A stretch of 64,000 nucleotides of DNA from Hydrangea macrophylla (GCA_033977485.1 CM066983.1:65148010-65212009); one strand, 5' to 3'; positions 11,640 through 22,872 are shown, counted from the stretch's first letter. The notes: generated from the letters alone by a model not told the origin. Translations and numbers: made by a program.

Positions 11640-11868
11640 GTAGAACATGAAGCAAATCCCGGGCATGTTCAACGACCCCACAACACACGAACCAGGTAAG
11701 TCAGGGTGGTGAGTGGGCGGTAGTATTCACACCAACCCCTGTATACGGTTCGTCTAGCTACTTGAAATTCGTTATTCCAATCCACTAACATGACCCTTGG
11801 GCTTTTGAACCCTTGACCTCCTTTGGGAGACCAAGAGCTCTGGCCAACTCAACTACCCGAGGTGGTTA
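11640..11868 (-). mobile_element. tRNA-derived SINE-like fragment
   Basis: On the minus strand an A-box-like TAGTTGAGTTGG (11844-11855) is followed by CCAGAGCTCTTGG and a B-box-like GGGTTCAAAAG (11802-11812), the internal polymerase III promoter layout of plant tRNA-derived SINEs. The downstream body ends near 11640. I could not define the tail or target duplication, so the ends are approximate. Confidence 0.6.
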
Positions 11869-12193
11869 CTCTCTTGAGCTTTTACCCAGTTAATTTGTAA
11901 CTTTTTGGTGGTGTACTCTTTGGTTTTTGAATTCACAGAAGGGTTACAGCGTGTAGTCTATTTGGGGTCTAGGGTGGGTGTTGATGTGGTGCAGTTTCTT
12001 TTATGTTAAACTTGGGTATATTGTTTCCAATCCATTATGTGGTTGTTTTTTAAGGGGCTGGTGATAGAGCAATTATCCTATCACTCTGTCACATAGTGTG
12101 ATGGGATATTATGGAACGTTGTTCTCGCAGGTCTCACGTTGGCCCCATAGTGATCGGCGGTTTGCAGTATGTCATCACATTATGTTGAGATGT
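11869..12193. other. Intergenic, no gene seen
   Basis: About 325 bases between the SINE-like fragment and the retroposed element. A short open frame from 12098 has no recognisable motif. A hairpin-like TCACTCTGTCACATAGTGTGATGGGA occurs near 12079 as overlapping short pieces. Confidence 0.4.
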
Positions 12194-13836
12194 GAGAATC
12201 TCTTGGTAAAAAAAATAAGAGTTTCTTCTCTCTCTAGGCGATTTTTAGAGAGAGAGAAGCGATGGCCTCTTGCTAACCTAACCAGCAACTGCTGCGCCGC
12301 CTCTCCACTTTTTCCTCCACTCACACCACTCCTCCACACCCACATCTCCGGCCCTACTTCCTCTTTCTATTTTTCTCCTTTTTTTTGTTCCAGATCTAAA
12401 TAAGGCCATGTTTGTTCCCTCCCTCTTCCTCTGTGAAGCTCTTCCCCTTCCTTTGTGAATGTTGTTTCCGTGTGCTTTCTCCTGATCTGAAGATGTTTTC
12501 TTGCAGATCTGATGTTGTCCTGTCCGGAGTTGGATTCTGTCACGCCCCGGAACGGCATAAATAGAGAAAAATAAATTTCCTTTATGGGTCCATAGGGAAT
12601 GACGGGTGAAGTCACATGATTGTCCACACCACGCAATACTAAGCAACAAAAGTAATAGTGTAACAGGAATGAAGTCTAGGTTTTGATCACAACGTAACAT
12701 AAAGTCAACAGAAGTTACTAACTATTACATATCAGAGTCTCGAATCAAATACAAGGCAGCGGAAGTACAAATGCCAAGGCAACATATGCCCGAATACAAA
12801 AAAAAAAGATTCTAAAACGGTAAAGATAATTAGCTACAATTCTAGTCTAGTCTTCAGTTGGCATAAGGGTAGTCCTCGGCGTAGTAGTCTTCTTCGGTCT
12901 GACCTCCGTCGGGGAAATCCTCCACAGGGACTCCGTCACCGGCATAGTAGTCCTCTCCTGCAGGCCCTTCACCTGTATAGTCATAACCAGGGTGCGCTGG
13001 AACGTAGAAATGTCCAGCGGCATAAACGCCGTCAGCTTAATGAAAGCCGAGTGAGTTAGATACTAACAGGGTATCGACTATTGATATTATTACAAGTTAT
13101 AAACCGTAACCAAATCAGAATTCAGTAAGGGTAACTCCTTTAAATCAAACCAATGATCCGATTATTGACGTTTTACTCATTATAAGACCGATAACGCGTC
13201 TAGATAGGGGAACAGACTCGACAGTAGTTCAACTCTATAACATACCATTACTCATCCACCGCTTTTAAGAACATATGCACAGTCCACCGCATGTCAGGTA
13301 TATAACGCTTTAAGCAACAGTACATCATTCTATGCCACGACTTAGCGACGTCTACCAGTGATCACGGTCCACCGCATGTCATAGACACCTTCGTCTGTCT
13401 ACCGCTTTTAAGAACATATGATTAGATCATCTGGCTATCTTAGGGCAATTGGTCCGGTTCACCGCAAGTCATAGACACCTTCGTCTGTCTACCGCTTTTA
13501 AGAACATATGATCGACCAAAGCCCGCCCACGCAAGGTTCCCAAATCTTAGCAAACCTACTTAGGTTCAACTCTATTACCGATACATGACAATCCCAATGT
13601 GGCCTGACTACTCTGAATGAAATGAACGTTAACTCCAAAGGATTCACGACTATTCCGTTGTCTAACATTATAAACATTATCCGTTAGTCTCGTTATTACC
13701 ACGATCCTACGCTGCATTAACTCATTATCAGGTCTGTATTATAATAATAAAGCATGCTGGGAAATACTGAACAGTAAATAAACAACTAAACAGTTATTAC
13801 ATTATCTAAACAAGTAAAACAGTAAACTGTAACTGC

Positions 13837-14088
13837 CAATCGATTGGTATAGATGTCAATCGATTGGTATAAAAGTGGAATCAATCGATTGGAAGAAGGT
13901 TCAATCGATTGGTATAAAAGTAGTGTCAATCGATTGATCAAAGATTCAATCGATTGGATCACAATCCATGTCAATCGATTGATAAGGTGTCAATCGATTG
14001 GAACATGAAAGATGTCAATCGATTGATAAGGTGTCAATCGATTGGAACATGAAAGATGTCAATCGATTGATAAGGTGTCAATCGATTG
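13837..14088. repeat. Array of 12 CAATCGATTG palindromes (3' LTR of A, inner array)
   Basis: Twelve copies of the 10-bp palindrome, most preceded by T, occur in 252 bp at irregular spacing. The last part is a regular higher-order repeat alternating GATAAGGTG and GAACATGAAAGATG linkers. In the transcription sense it lies downstream of the TATA-like box, so it would be in the leader. Confidence 0.95.
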
Positions 14089-14564
14089 ACACTTCGTCTT
14101 CTTCACAGAGAAGACTGCCCAGCAACATATAAACGGGAATACATGGTTTCTGCATCTCTTCTTTATTAAAACAAGTCCTAACATCAATGTAAGGCTACCA
14201 AGTGAGTTTAGAACTCACCTTAGACGTTAAGGGCGTGTTTGGGAATGTGTTTTGAAGCTTGGAGCTTCAATGGTGGCTCCTCTCTCTCTTTCTAGTTCTC
14301 TGTCTTCTCTCTTCTCCTTCTCCTTCTTCTGATCTTCTCCTCTTCTTCCTTCTTGTCTCAGTCCATGGATATGTGTGTGTGAGTATATGAATACATGTAT
14401 ATATATGTGTATATATATATATATAAACACACACAAAACCCTCCCTCTCACTCTCTCTGATTTTTCTAAAAAGAAAAACGCAGGAAAATGGCTCATATAT
14501 ATAAGGAGAGAGTGTTCACGTGGCCTCTCCCCAGCCAGAGCAAAAGAATCTGCCCAGCTGCCTC

Positions 14565-14668
14565 CAATCGATTGACATAAGTGTCAATCGATTGACAAAA
14601 GCAATCGATTGGTATAAAAGTCAATCGATTGGTATAAGCAATCGATTGGTATACTGATCAATCGATTG
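14565..14668. repeat. Array of 6 CAATCGATTG palindromes (3' LTR of A, U3 array)
   Basis: Six copies in about 104 bp, several followed by GTATAA. On the minus strand this lies 60-170 bp upstream of the TATA-like box, an enhancer-like position. Confidence 0.95.
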
Positions 14669-14769
14669 GTATAAAAATATACCAAGGGTAAGGCCAAGCT
14701 CATACAAGTATTAAAAGAAACATACAAGGTCTAGTTATATAATATATCACAAAAATACAGGGTATTACA

Positions 14770-14782
14770 TCATCCACCACTC
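14770..14782 (-). promoter_or_regulatory. Polypurine tract of gypsy element A
   Basis: On the minus strand GAGTGGTGGATGA directly precedes the 3' LTR start TGTAATACCC. This is the usual position for the plus-strand primer of reverse transcription. The same sequence precedes the LTR of element B. Confidence 0.8.
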
Positions 14783-14820
14783 ATAAAAGATTTCATCCCC
14801 GAAATCCGAAATAAACTGGG

Positions 14821-17800
14821 TTAAAACAAAAATGGAAACTTCTCTTGCATCTCCGAATCCAACTCCCATGAAGCTTCTCCTTCGTCGTGGTGCTTCCACT
14901 GAACCTTCACTAGCGGAATATCCTTGTTTCTGAGCTTCTTCACTCCTCGGTCTAGAATACGCACTGGTCCTTCGTTGTAGGTCACGTTCTCGTTCACCTC
15001 GATATCTTCAAAACTGATCTCGTGCGCTGGGTTGTGGGCACACGTCCTCAACATGCTGATGTGGAAAATGTTGTGCACTCCTGACATCTTCGGCGGCAAC
15101 GCAAGTCGATAAGCAACCTTCCCAACACGTTCTAGGATCTCGAACGGTCCGATGAATCGCGGCGATAGCTTGCCTCTTTTCTGTCCGAATCTGACGATAC
15201 CTCGAACTGGAGAGACTTTGAGTAGCACATGATCTCCAACTGCAAACTCTAGATCTTTCCGTCGCTTGTCGGCATAGCTCTTGTGTCTGGATTGCGCTGT
15301 CTTCATCTTCTCTCGTACAATCTGGATCTTCTCGTTGGTTTCTCGAATCATCTCGGGCCCAAGTAGTTGAGTATCTCCGACTTCGGCCCAACACAGCGGC
15401 GATCGGCAAGGTCTTCCATACAAGGCTTCAAATGGTGCCATCCCTATACTCGTGTGGTAGCTGTTGTTGTAGGCAAACTCGATCAAAGGTAGATGCGTCT
15501 CCCATGAAGTCTCGAATTCAATGACACAGGCTCGCAACATATCCTCCATCACTTGATTGACTCGTTCTGTCTGACCGTCTGTCTGTGGATGAAAGGCTGA
15601 ACTCAAATTCAATGAAGTTCCCATTGCTGTCTGAAGGCTCTTCCAGAATTCTGCGATAAAGCGTGAATCTCGATCTGAAACTATTGAGACGGGTACACCG
15701 TGCAGTCGCACTACCTGCTCTAGATACATCCGGCTCAATCTTTCAACAGGGTACGTCATGCTGTAGGCGATAAAATGTGCTGACTTGGTGAGTCGATCCA
15801 CTATTACCCAAATAGCGTCGTGGTTTTGTTGAGACTTCGGCAATCCAACCACAAAATCCATGGTGATGTGCTCCCATTTCCATTGGGGAATCGGTAGCGG
15901 TTGTAGGAGTCCAGGTGGTTTCTGATGCTCCGCCTTCACTTGTTTGCAAATAAGACATTGCGATACATACTCGGCCACTTCTCGCTTCATTCCTTGCCAC
16001 CAGAAGTTTCTCTTCAAGTCCTTATACATCTTGTTTCCTCTTGGGTGGATAGTCATCCTTGACTTGTGTGCTTCGTCCAGAATGTTCTTCCTGAGTCCAT
16101 CGTCATTTGGCACACATAGTCTACCTTTGCATCTTAGTGCTCCGTCCGTACTAATACTCCATATCTCGGGTTCCTTTGCGGACATCTTGGCAAACCATAA
16201 CTTTAAATCCTCGTTCGACTGTTGAGCTTCCAAGATACGGCTGATGAGGGTTGGTTGCACGACAAGACATCCAAAGTGTTGTCCTTCTCCTGATTCCACT
16301 GGTTGAAGGTCGAATTCGACTAACGTCTCCAATGCTCGCCATTCCCTAATCGAAATCGAAGAAACCAAAAGGCGCGGCCTCAGGCTCAGAGCGTCGGCTA
16401 CAACATTTGCTTTACCCGGGTGGTATTGCAAAGAGAAGTCGTAGTCCTTGAGTAGTTCCATCCATCTCCGTTGTCGCATGTTCAACTCCTTTTGAGAGAA
16501 CAGGTACCTTAAACTCTTATGATCTGAGAACAAGTCAAACTTTTCTCCATACAAATAGTGTCTCCAAATCTTCAGGGCGAACACGATTGCAGCTAGTTCT
16601 AAGTCGTGCGTCGGATAGTTCTTCTCATGCGGCTTCAATTGTCTTGATCCGTATGCGATGACATTCCCCTCTTGCATTAGCACACAACCAAGTCCTTGGT
16701 GTGATGCATCACTATAGATTATGAATTGTTCACCACTCTTAGGTATCGCAAGCACGGGTGCTGAGGTTAGTCTCTCTTTCAATTCCCGGAATGCATCCTC
16801 ATGTTTATCAGTCCATTCGTACTTCGTCTCCTTCCTAGTCAGGCTTGTCAATGGTCCTGCGATTCTAGAGAATCCTTCCATAAATTTCCGGTAATACCCA
16901 GCCAATCCTAGAAAACTCCTAACTTCGGTCGCGTTGGTTGGCCTGTTCCAGCTCAAGACTGCATCGATCTTAGATGAGTCTACGGAAATCCCATCCTGTG
17001 ATATCACATGTCCCAGGAATTTAACTTCCTGAAGCCAGAATTCACATTTGCTGAATTTCGCATACAGACTATTGTCTCTGAGAGTCTGTAGAGCAATTTG
17101 TAGATGCTTCCTATGTTCTTCTTCCGTCCTTGAATAAATTAGAATGTCGTCGATGAATACTATAATGAATTGATCCAGATAGGGTCTGAATACTCTATTC
17201 ATTAGGTCTATGAATACGGCCGGGGCATTAGTCAATCCAAAAGACATCACTAGAAATTCGTAGTGTCCATATCTCGTCCTGAAGGCAGTTTTCGGTATAT
17301 CTTTCGGTCGAACTAGCAATTGATGGTATCCTGAACGCAAATCGATTTTCGAGAATATCCTTGATCCTTGTAGTTGATCGAACAGGTCGTCTATCCGGGA
17401 AAGTGGATACCTATTCTTGATCGTGACCTTATTCAGCTCCCTGTAGTCGATACAGAGTCGTAGCTCTCCGTCCTTCTTTTTCACAAATAAAACTGGTGCT
17501 CCCCAAGGTGATGTACTCGGGCGAACAAAACCTAAGTCTTCAAGTTCCTGAACTTGCTTCTTCAATTCTAGCATTTCTATTGGCGCCATCCAATACGGGG
17601 TCTTGGAAATCGGCAACGTTCCGGGTGCTAACTCAATGCAGAAGTCTATCTCTCTCTTCGGTGGAAGTCCTGAGATACTTCGGAACACATCTTCAAAGTC
17701 TTGAATAATGGGGATCTGGTTGATAGTAAGCTCCGTGCTTGAAGTCTTAATCATGGCTAGGCAGCTCGTGATAAACATGTCGCTCAACGGTTGGCACTGA

Positions 17801-19326
17801 AATCTGATCTGCGGGCAACCAGGCTTCGAAAAGACAATGGTCCGACTAACACAATCCAGATTAGCGCCATACTTAGTAAGCCAATCCATTCCTAGGATCA
17901 CGTCGAACTCAGACATTGACAAGACTATCAAGTCTGCTGGGAGATTTCTATCCTCTAGTGTCAAGGGACAATCCTTGCACACCTTACCTAACTTAACGGA
18001 TACTCCCAAGGGCGAAACAGCATTAAGGGTCGGCTCAAGTGCTAGGGGTAACAAACCCAAATCACGCACCATCTTAATAGCTATGAAAGAACGGGCGGCA
18101 CCGGTGTCAAACAAAGCTCTAACTTGACAGTGAAATAAAATGAGTGTACCTTCCAAGTTTTGCTGTTCCTCCGCATTATACCCTGCATTGTCAGGAATGA
18201 TGGCATTCACCCTAACCTGTCCTTGCTGTCCTTGAGCAGGCACTCCATAGTAGCCTCCACGTGGTGCTCGAAAATCCTTGCTTATATGACCAGGCTTGTT
18301 ACAGTTGCGGCAGACGAGGTCATTACGGCGGTTGGTCTTGGGGGCTGTGCAATACCTTGCAATATGTCCGGGCACTCCACAGTTGAAACATCCATCAGTG
18401 TTCTGTCGCTGGGCGACGGGCTGTGCCTGAGGTGGTCCTCGCTGTTGATTCTGTTGTCGAGGAAAATTAGCTTGGGGCTTCCTTGTCCCATCCCATGTGC
18501 GCTTGGTTCCCTGATAGTTGCTGGTTTGGGGTTTCCATCCTTGATTGTTCCTCGATGATTGCGCGGGAAAGTTCCTTGGTTGGAAGGTCCTGGGTGGAGG
18601 TCGATTCACTTGTGGTCCTTGCACAGGGTAAGCATCCTTTTCCAAACTTGAAGCAAGACAGACAATCCCTTCAAATGACTGGCCCAGATGGCCTATCATT
18701 ATGTGCCGGAGGTGTGGGTTGAGTCCTTGGTGGAATCGCTTGACCTTCTTGGCGGAGGTGTCTATCATATGCGGAACGAAACGGGAAAGTCGCTCAAATT
18801 GTGTAGTATACTCTCTGACTGTCCGGTTTCCTTGGGTTAGACTCAGGAAATTCCTCTCTTGTTGATCTCTTTCGTCCTCAGGGAAGTACTTCTCGAGAAA
18901 TCGAGTCTTGAATGCTTCCCAAGGCATTCTCCTTGCAGCGTCAATTCCAATCGTGGCTCTCTCGGCCTCCCACCAGTCCGCGGCGGAGTAAGTTAGTTGA
19001 AATGCGGCTAGACGTCTCTTGTCAAGCTCACTGCACTCCAGGGCTTCAAAGATTAGCTCCAACTCTCGTATCCATTGCTCTGCTTTCCAGGACTCTGCCA
19101 TGCCGTCGAACTTTTCGGGTCGCAGGCCATGAAATCGTTCTAATAGCTTATCGCCTGTCTGCCTTGGAGGGACAAAGTGATTGTTGCCATTGTTGTTGGT
19201 GACATGACTGTAGGTATCGCCGATGTGCTCCATCCGTTGCATGAAAGCTTCGAAGACTCCAGTTGGGTCCATACCCTCGGGAATGGGTGCTCCCAATCGT
19301 GCTTGGTTCCTTGTGGGTCCCACCAT
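14821..19326 (-). CDS. Gag-Pol polyprotein of gypsy element A (1501 aa)
   Basis: One uninterrupted frame encodes the whole retrotransposition machinery. Domains in order: Gag (about 60-235); zinc knuckle [14 protein letters not shown] (about 311); a second knuckle [14 protein letters not shown] near 338 whose last Cys is Phe; aspartic protease with [12 protein letters not shown] (about 403); reverse transcriptase with catalytic [10 protein letters not shown] (about 721); RNase H starting [10 protein letters not shown] (about 869); integrase with an HHCC finger (about 1090-1127) and D, D, E residues near 1153, 1213 and 1249; and a C-terminal chromodomain (about 1450-1493, [13 protein letters not shown] segment). 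The chromodomain is known to direct integration into heterochromatin in this clade. The ATG at 19326 is chosen because it begins the conserved Gag N-terminus also seen in elements B and C. Stop TAA near 14821. Confidence 0.97.
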   Translation of the reverse strand: MVGPTRNQARLGAPIPEGMDPTGVFEAFMQRMEHIGDTYSHVTNNNGNNHFVPPRQTGDKLLERFHGLRPEKFDGMAESWKAEQWIRELELIFEALECSELDKRRLAAFQLTYSAADWWEAERATIGIDAARRMPWEAFKTRFLEKYFPEDERDQQERNFLSLTQGNRTVREYTTQFERLSRFVPHMIDTSAKKVKRFHQGLNPHLRHIMIGHLGQSFEGIVCLASSLEKDAYPVQGPQVNRPPPRTFQPRNFPAQSSRNNQGWKPQTSNYQGTKRTWDGTRKPQANFPRQQNQQRGPPQAQPVAQRQNTDGCFNCGVPGHIARYCTAPKTNRRNDLVCRNCNKPGHISKDFRAPRGGYYGVPAQGQQGQVRVNAIIPDNAGYNAEEQQNLEGTLILFHCQVRALFDTGAARSFIAIKMVRDLGLLPLALEPTLNAVSPLGVSVKLGKVCKDCPLTLEDRNLPADLIVLSMSEFDVILGMDWLTKYGANLDCVSRTIVFSKPGCPQIRFQCQPLSDMFITSCLAMIKTSSTELTINQIPIIQDFEDVFRSISGLPPKREIDFCIELAPGTLPISKTPYWMAPIEMLELKKQVQELEDLGFVRPSTSPWGAPVLFVKKKDGELRLCIDYRELNKVTIKNRYPLSRIDDLFDQLQGSRIFSKIDLRSGYHQLLVRPKDIPKTAFRTRYGHYEFLVMSFGLTNAPAVFIDLMNRVFRPYLDQFIIVFIDDILIYSRTEEEHRKHLQIALQTLRDNSLYAKFSKCEFWLQEVKFLGHVISQDGISVDSSKIDAVLSWNRPTNATEVRSFLGLAGYYRKFMEGFSRIAGPLTSLTRKETKYEWTDKHEDAFRELKERLTSAPVLAIPKSGEQFIIYSDASHQGLGCVLMQEGNVIAYGSRQLKPHEKNYPTHDLELAAIVFALKIWRHYLYGEKFDLFSDHKSLRYLFSQKELNMRQRRWMELLKDYDFSLQYHPGKANVVADALSLRPRLLVSSISIREWRALETLVEFDLQPVESGEGQHFGCLVVQPTLISRILEAQQSNEDLKLWFAKMSAKEPEIWSISTDGALRCKGRLCVPNDDGLRKNILDEAHKSRMTIHPRGNKMYKDLKRNFWWQGMKREVAEYVSQCLICKQVKAEHQKPPGLLQPLPIPQWKWEHITMDFVVGLPKSQQNHDAIWVIVDRLTKSAHFIAYSMTYPVERLSRMYLEQVVRLHGVPVSIVSDRDSRFIAEFWKSLQTAMGTSLNLSSAFHPQTDGQTERVNQVMEDMLRACVIEFETSWETHLPLIEFAYNNSYHTSIGMAPFEALYGRPCRSPLCWAEVGDTQLLGPEMIRETNEKIQIVREKMKTAQSRHKSYADKRRKDLEFAVGDHVLLKVSPVRGIVRFGQKRGKLSPRFIGPFEILERVGKVAYRLALPPKMSGVHNIFHISMLRTCAHNPAHEISFEDIEVNENVTYNEGPVRILDRGVKKLRNKDIPLVKVQWKHHDEGEASWELDSEMQEKFPFLF

Positions 19327-19347
19327 AGTGATCCGTGTGAGGTGTAC

Positions 19348-19370
19348 CTATGAAGGATCTAACGATTAGC
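19348..19370 (-). promoter_or_regulatory. Candidate 3' splice site just before gag of element A
   Basis: On the minus strand GCTAATC (branch-point-like, plus positions 19364-19370) is followed by a CCTTCATAG/G acceptor-like sequence (AG at plus 19348-19349), about 22 bases upstream of the gag ATG. Elements B (35035-35057) and C (41689-41712) have the same arrangement. Splicing itself is not shown. Confidence 0.45.
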
Positions 19371-19723
19371 TGACAATCTCCTCGGGGAAATGATCATACT
19401 TAAATAACAGACAGCATAACATGAATCAAAATCACAACCATATCATAATAATGAGATGATAACAGAAATAACCAAGAGAAACGATCTGCCATATATATAT
19501 ACCCAAAAGATGTACAACGGAGTACACAACAGATCATCTGTGTACCGCGTAGTACATGATCCTATACAAGATCTAAACAAAAGAAAGATATACACAAAAC
19601 CACTACTGGTGGCTACCTATACAAAAAGGCTACGGTCAATAGCTGTCTATGTAAGCGTCAAAAGTAAGTGGACAACATGTCCTAAAGTCAAACGTAAAAG
19701 TCTAAGTCCTAAAGGTACTGGAC

Positions 19724-20645
19724 TCAAAAGTTATCCACATCGGATCCATAGATGGAAGCCTCGTCCTCTAGGGCAACCTCAGACCAAACATCATCCTCAT
19801 CCATATCATCGTCATCCATCATGTCCTCATCCTCTATCACAACATCCTCGATCAGCTCGGGTCCATCATGCTCTACAACAGCTCCCAAATCTCCTGCATC
19901 AGCTGCTATGTCAGCCTGGGCTGCATCAAATGCGGCTGCAAGTGCCTCAGCCTATACCATAGCCTGTGCCAACTCCGGTGCTCCGATCTCAAATCCATGG
20001 GGATGTGCAGCCATCTCTGCGGCCCACTCAGCTACTAGCTGTGCTATAACTCCTCCTGGTAAGACTGGTACTACTGCATCATCGTCTGCGGCTACCTCCT
20101 CTTCCTCCATCCGATAACCCTCTGCAACTACAATATCTACGCCAACTGGCACGTCCATACCGGCTGGGTCCACGGGGTCCTCCTCCTCTGGATCATACTC
20201 TGACTCCTCGTCATCGGTGTCCTCGTCCTCTTCATCTTCCATCTCCTCATCTGCATCCTCTGGCTCATCGTCGTCATCGCTCTCATCATCATCCTCCGGA
20301 TCCTCATCTGCTGGGGGTGCATCAGCCATGTCTTCCTCCGGTGGGGGTGGAGGTGCTGCTCTAACCTCTGCAAGTAGAACCTGGTACGAAGAACGATCTC
20401 GTAACATCAGTAGAGAATCCTCCTCGATGCGTTTGAAGGTCTCCTTGCGGTAGATCATCTCCTGACGTATCACTTCTGGGTCCTGGGTCCCAAATCTCTG
20501 CTGCTCGATCTGCATGTCTCGCTCTGTCTCTGCAATAGCTCTCTGCCTAATCTTCCAGGCATAGTACTCTGGATCTGCTGGCGCAATACTCCTCTCATAC
20601 ACAGTGTCCTCCGAACTCGTCTGGAACGAACAGCGGCGGTGCCAT
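19724..20645 (-). pseudogene. Extra acidic ORF between PBS and gag, element A (interrupted)
   Basis: A long frame lies between the primer site and gag. It encodes a basic/polar start (ERDMQIEQQRFGTQDPEVI), a proline run (PPPPPE), then about 70 residues dominated by Asp and Glu, and an Ala/Glu/Asp-rich end closing with YGSDVDNF. There is one in-frame TAG at 19952-19954; the frame reopens to a stop at 19724, where element B has matching protein sequence. Near the start an ATG at 20643-20645 opens a frame (LFVPDEFGGH, similar to LFVDDSFGGH in B) that shifts before the main frame. No known domain is recognised; acidic low-complexity content gives no function. Extra ORFs of unknown role are known in plant Ty3/gypsy elements. 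Confidence 0.7.
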
Positions 20646-20765
20646 GCTACCTGAAAAAGGACTACCTTAAGTCAGAACTAATCTTAATACTCATCTATAG
20701 AATCTCAAGGTTCTAGGACCAGATGGTGTGGGACAATCTGTGAGCGAAAAGGTATACAACCTAGG

Positions 20766-20777
20766 CTCTGATACCAA
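20766..20777 (-). promoter_or_regulatory. Primer binding site of element A (tRNA-iMet)
   Basis: The minus strand reads TGGTATCAGAGC, the standard plant retrotransposon site complementary to the 3' end of initiator methionine tRNA. It lies 7 bases inside the 5' LTR (edge at 20785). Confidence 0.95.
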
Positions 20778-22142
20778 AAATCCTGTCACGCCCCGGAACG
20801 GCATAAATAGAGAAAAATAAATTTCCTTTATGGGTCCATAGGGAATGACGGGTGAAGTCACATGATTGTCCACACCACGCAGTACTAAGCAACAAAATTA
20901 ATAGTGTAACAGGAATGAAGTCTAGGTTCTGATCACAACGTAACATAAAGTCAACAGAAGTTACTAACTATTACATATCAGAGTCTCGAATCTAATACAA
21001 GGCAGCGGAAGTACAAATGCCAAGGCAACATATGCCCGACTACAAAAAAAAAGATTCTAAAACGGTAAAGATAATTAGCTACAATTCTAGTCTAGTCTTC
21101 AGTTGGCATAAGGGTAGTCCTCGGCGTAGTAGTCTTCTTCGGTCTGACCTCTGTCGGGGAAATCCTCCACAGGGACTCCGTCACCGGCATAGTAGTCCTC
21201 TCCTGCAGGCCCTTCACCTGTATAGTCATAACCAGGGTGCGCTGGAATGTAGAAATGTCCAGCGGCATAAACGCCGTCAGCTTAATGAAAGCCGAGTAAG
21301 TTAGATACTAACAGGGTATCGACTATTGATATTATTACAAGTTATAAACCGTAACCAAATTAGAATTTAGTAAGGGTAGCTCCTTTAAATCAAACCAATG
21401 ATCCGATTATTGACGTTTTACTCATTATAAGACCGATAACGCGTCTATATAGGGGAACAGACTCGACAGTAGTTCAACTCTATAACATACCATTACTCAT
21501 CCACCGCTTTTAAGAACATATGCACAGTCCACCGCATGTCATGGATACCACGTTAGTCCATCCCCCGCTTTTAAGAACATATGCACAGTCCACCGCATGT
21601 CAGGGATATAACGCTTTAAGCAACAGTACATCATTCTATGCCACGACTTAGCGACGTCTACCAGTGATCACGGTCCACCGCATGTCATAGACACCTTCGT
21701 CTGTCTACCGCTTTTAAGAACATATGATTAGATCATCTGGCTATCTTAGGGCAATTGGTCCGGTTCACCGCAAGTCATAGACACCTTCGTCTGTCTACCG
21801 CTTTTAAGAACATATGATCGACCAAAGCCCGCCCACGCAAGGTTCCCAAATCTTAGCAAACCTACTTAGGTTCAACTCTATTACCGATACATGACAATCC
21901 CAATGTGGCCTGACTACTCTGTATGAAATGAACGTTAACTCCAAAGGATTCACGACTATTCCGTTGTCTAACATTATAAACATTATCCGTTAGTCTCGTT
22001 ATTACCACGATCCTACACCGCATTAACTCATTATCAGGTCTGTATTACAATAATAAAGCATGCTGGGAAATACTGAACAGTAAATAAACAACTAAATAGT
22101 TATTACATTATCTAAACAAGTAAAACAGTAAACTGTAACTGC

Positions 22143-22394
22143 CAATCGATTGGTATAGATGTCAATCGATTGGTATAAAAGTGGAATCAATTGATTGGAA
22201 GAAGGTTCAATCGATTGGTATAAAAGTAGTGTCAATCGATTGATCAAAGATTCAATCGATTGGATCACAATCCATGTCAATCGATTGATAAGGTGTCAAT
22301 CGATTGGAACATGAAAGATGTCAATCGATTGATAAGGTGTCAATCGATTGGAACATGAAAGAAGTCAATCGATTGATAAGGTGTCAATCGATTG
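22143..22394. repeat. CAATCGATTG palindrome array (5' LTR of A, inner array)
   Basis: Twelve palindromes as in the 3' LTR; one has mutated to CAATTGATTG (near 22188). Located in the presumed transcribed leader. Confidence 0.93.
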
Positions 22395-22507
22395 ACACTT
22401 TGTCTTCTTCACAGAGAAGACTGCCCAGCAACATATAAGCGGGAATACATAGTTTTTGCATCTCTTCTTTATTAAAACAAGTCCTAACATCAATGTAAGG
22501 CTACCAA

Positions 22508-22526
22508 GTGAGTTTAGAACTCACCT
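22508..22526 (-). promoter_or_regulatory. Conserved GTGAGTT hairpin and possible 5' splice donor
   Basis: GTGAGTT-TAG-AACTCAC is a short inverted repeat; on the minus strand it reads AAG/GTGAGTTC, a good plant donor. The same structure is at 14202-14218 in the 3' LTR and, with changes, in element B (29567-29583, donor GT changed to GC) and element C (47305-47322). A donor here paired with acceptors before the acidic ORF or gag would remove the leader and PBS. Confidence 0.4.
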
Positions 22527-22801
22527 TAGACGTTAAGGGCGTGTTTGGGAATGTGTTTTGAAGCTTGGAGCTTCAATGGTGGCTCCTCTCTCTCTTTCTA
22601 GTTCTCTGTCTTCTCTCTTCTCCTTCTCCTTCTTCTGATCTTCTCCTCTTCTTCCTTCTTGTCTCAGTCCATGGATATGTGTGTGTGAGTGTATGAATAC
22701 ATGTATATATATATATATGAGTGTATATATATAAACACACACAAAACCCTCCCTCTCACTCTCTCTGATTTTTCTAAAAAGAAAAACGCAGGAAAATGGC
22801 T

Positions 22802-22814
22802 CATATATATAAGG
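22802..22814 (-). promoter_or_regulatory. TATA-like promoter element in the 5' LTR of A
   Basis: The minus strand reads CCTTATATATATGA, followed downstream by GA-rich leader sequence and preceded by the six-palindrome array at 22873-22976. It is the best TATA candidate in the LTR; no transcription start can be read directly. Confidence 0.5.
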
Positions 22815-22872
22815 AGAGAGTGTTCACGTGGCCTCTCCCCAGCCAGAGCAAAAGAATCTGCCCAGCTGCCTC

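Larger units (their letters stand above)
12538..14769 (-). repeat. 3' LTR of gypsy element A
   Basis: A 2232-bp LTR running, on the minus strand, from TGTAATACCCTG to GGGGCGTGACA. It contains two arrays of CAATCGATTG palindromes, a TATA-like CCTTATATATATGAG (around 14495-14508), a CT/GA-rich transcribed leader, and a tandem CCGCTTTTAAGAACATATG repeat zone near 13258-13510. Confidence 0.95.

Noticed and set aside
12278..12700. 140-codon minus-strand frame
   Set aside because: It crosses the junction between the retroposed element and the gypsy LTR, so it cannot be an ancestral gene.
13837..14088. CRISPR array, because of regularly repeated CAATCGATTG
   Set aside because: The repeats are 10 bp, spacers are themselves repeated and irregular, and the context is a plant LTR.
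14821..19326. Endogenous pararetrovirus (caulimovirid) as the source of the RT
   Set aside because: LTRs, 5-bp target duplication, integrase with DDE and a chromodomain identify a Ty3/gypsy chromovirus; no movement or coat protein motif was seen.
19752..20453. Ser-rich open frames on the plus strand opposite the acidic ORF
   Set aside because: Antisense shadow of Asp/Glu codons (GAY/GAR read backwards give TCN/CTY); the minus-strand frame is conserved in element B.
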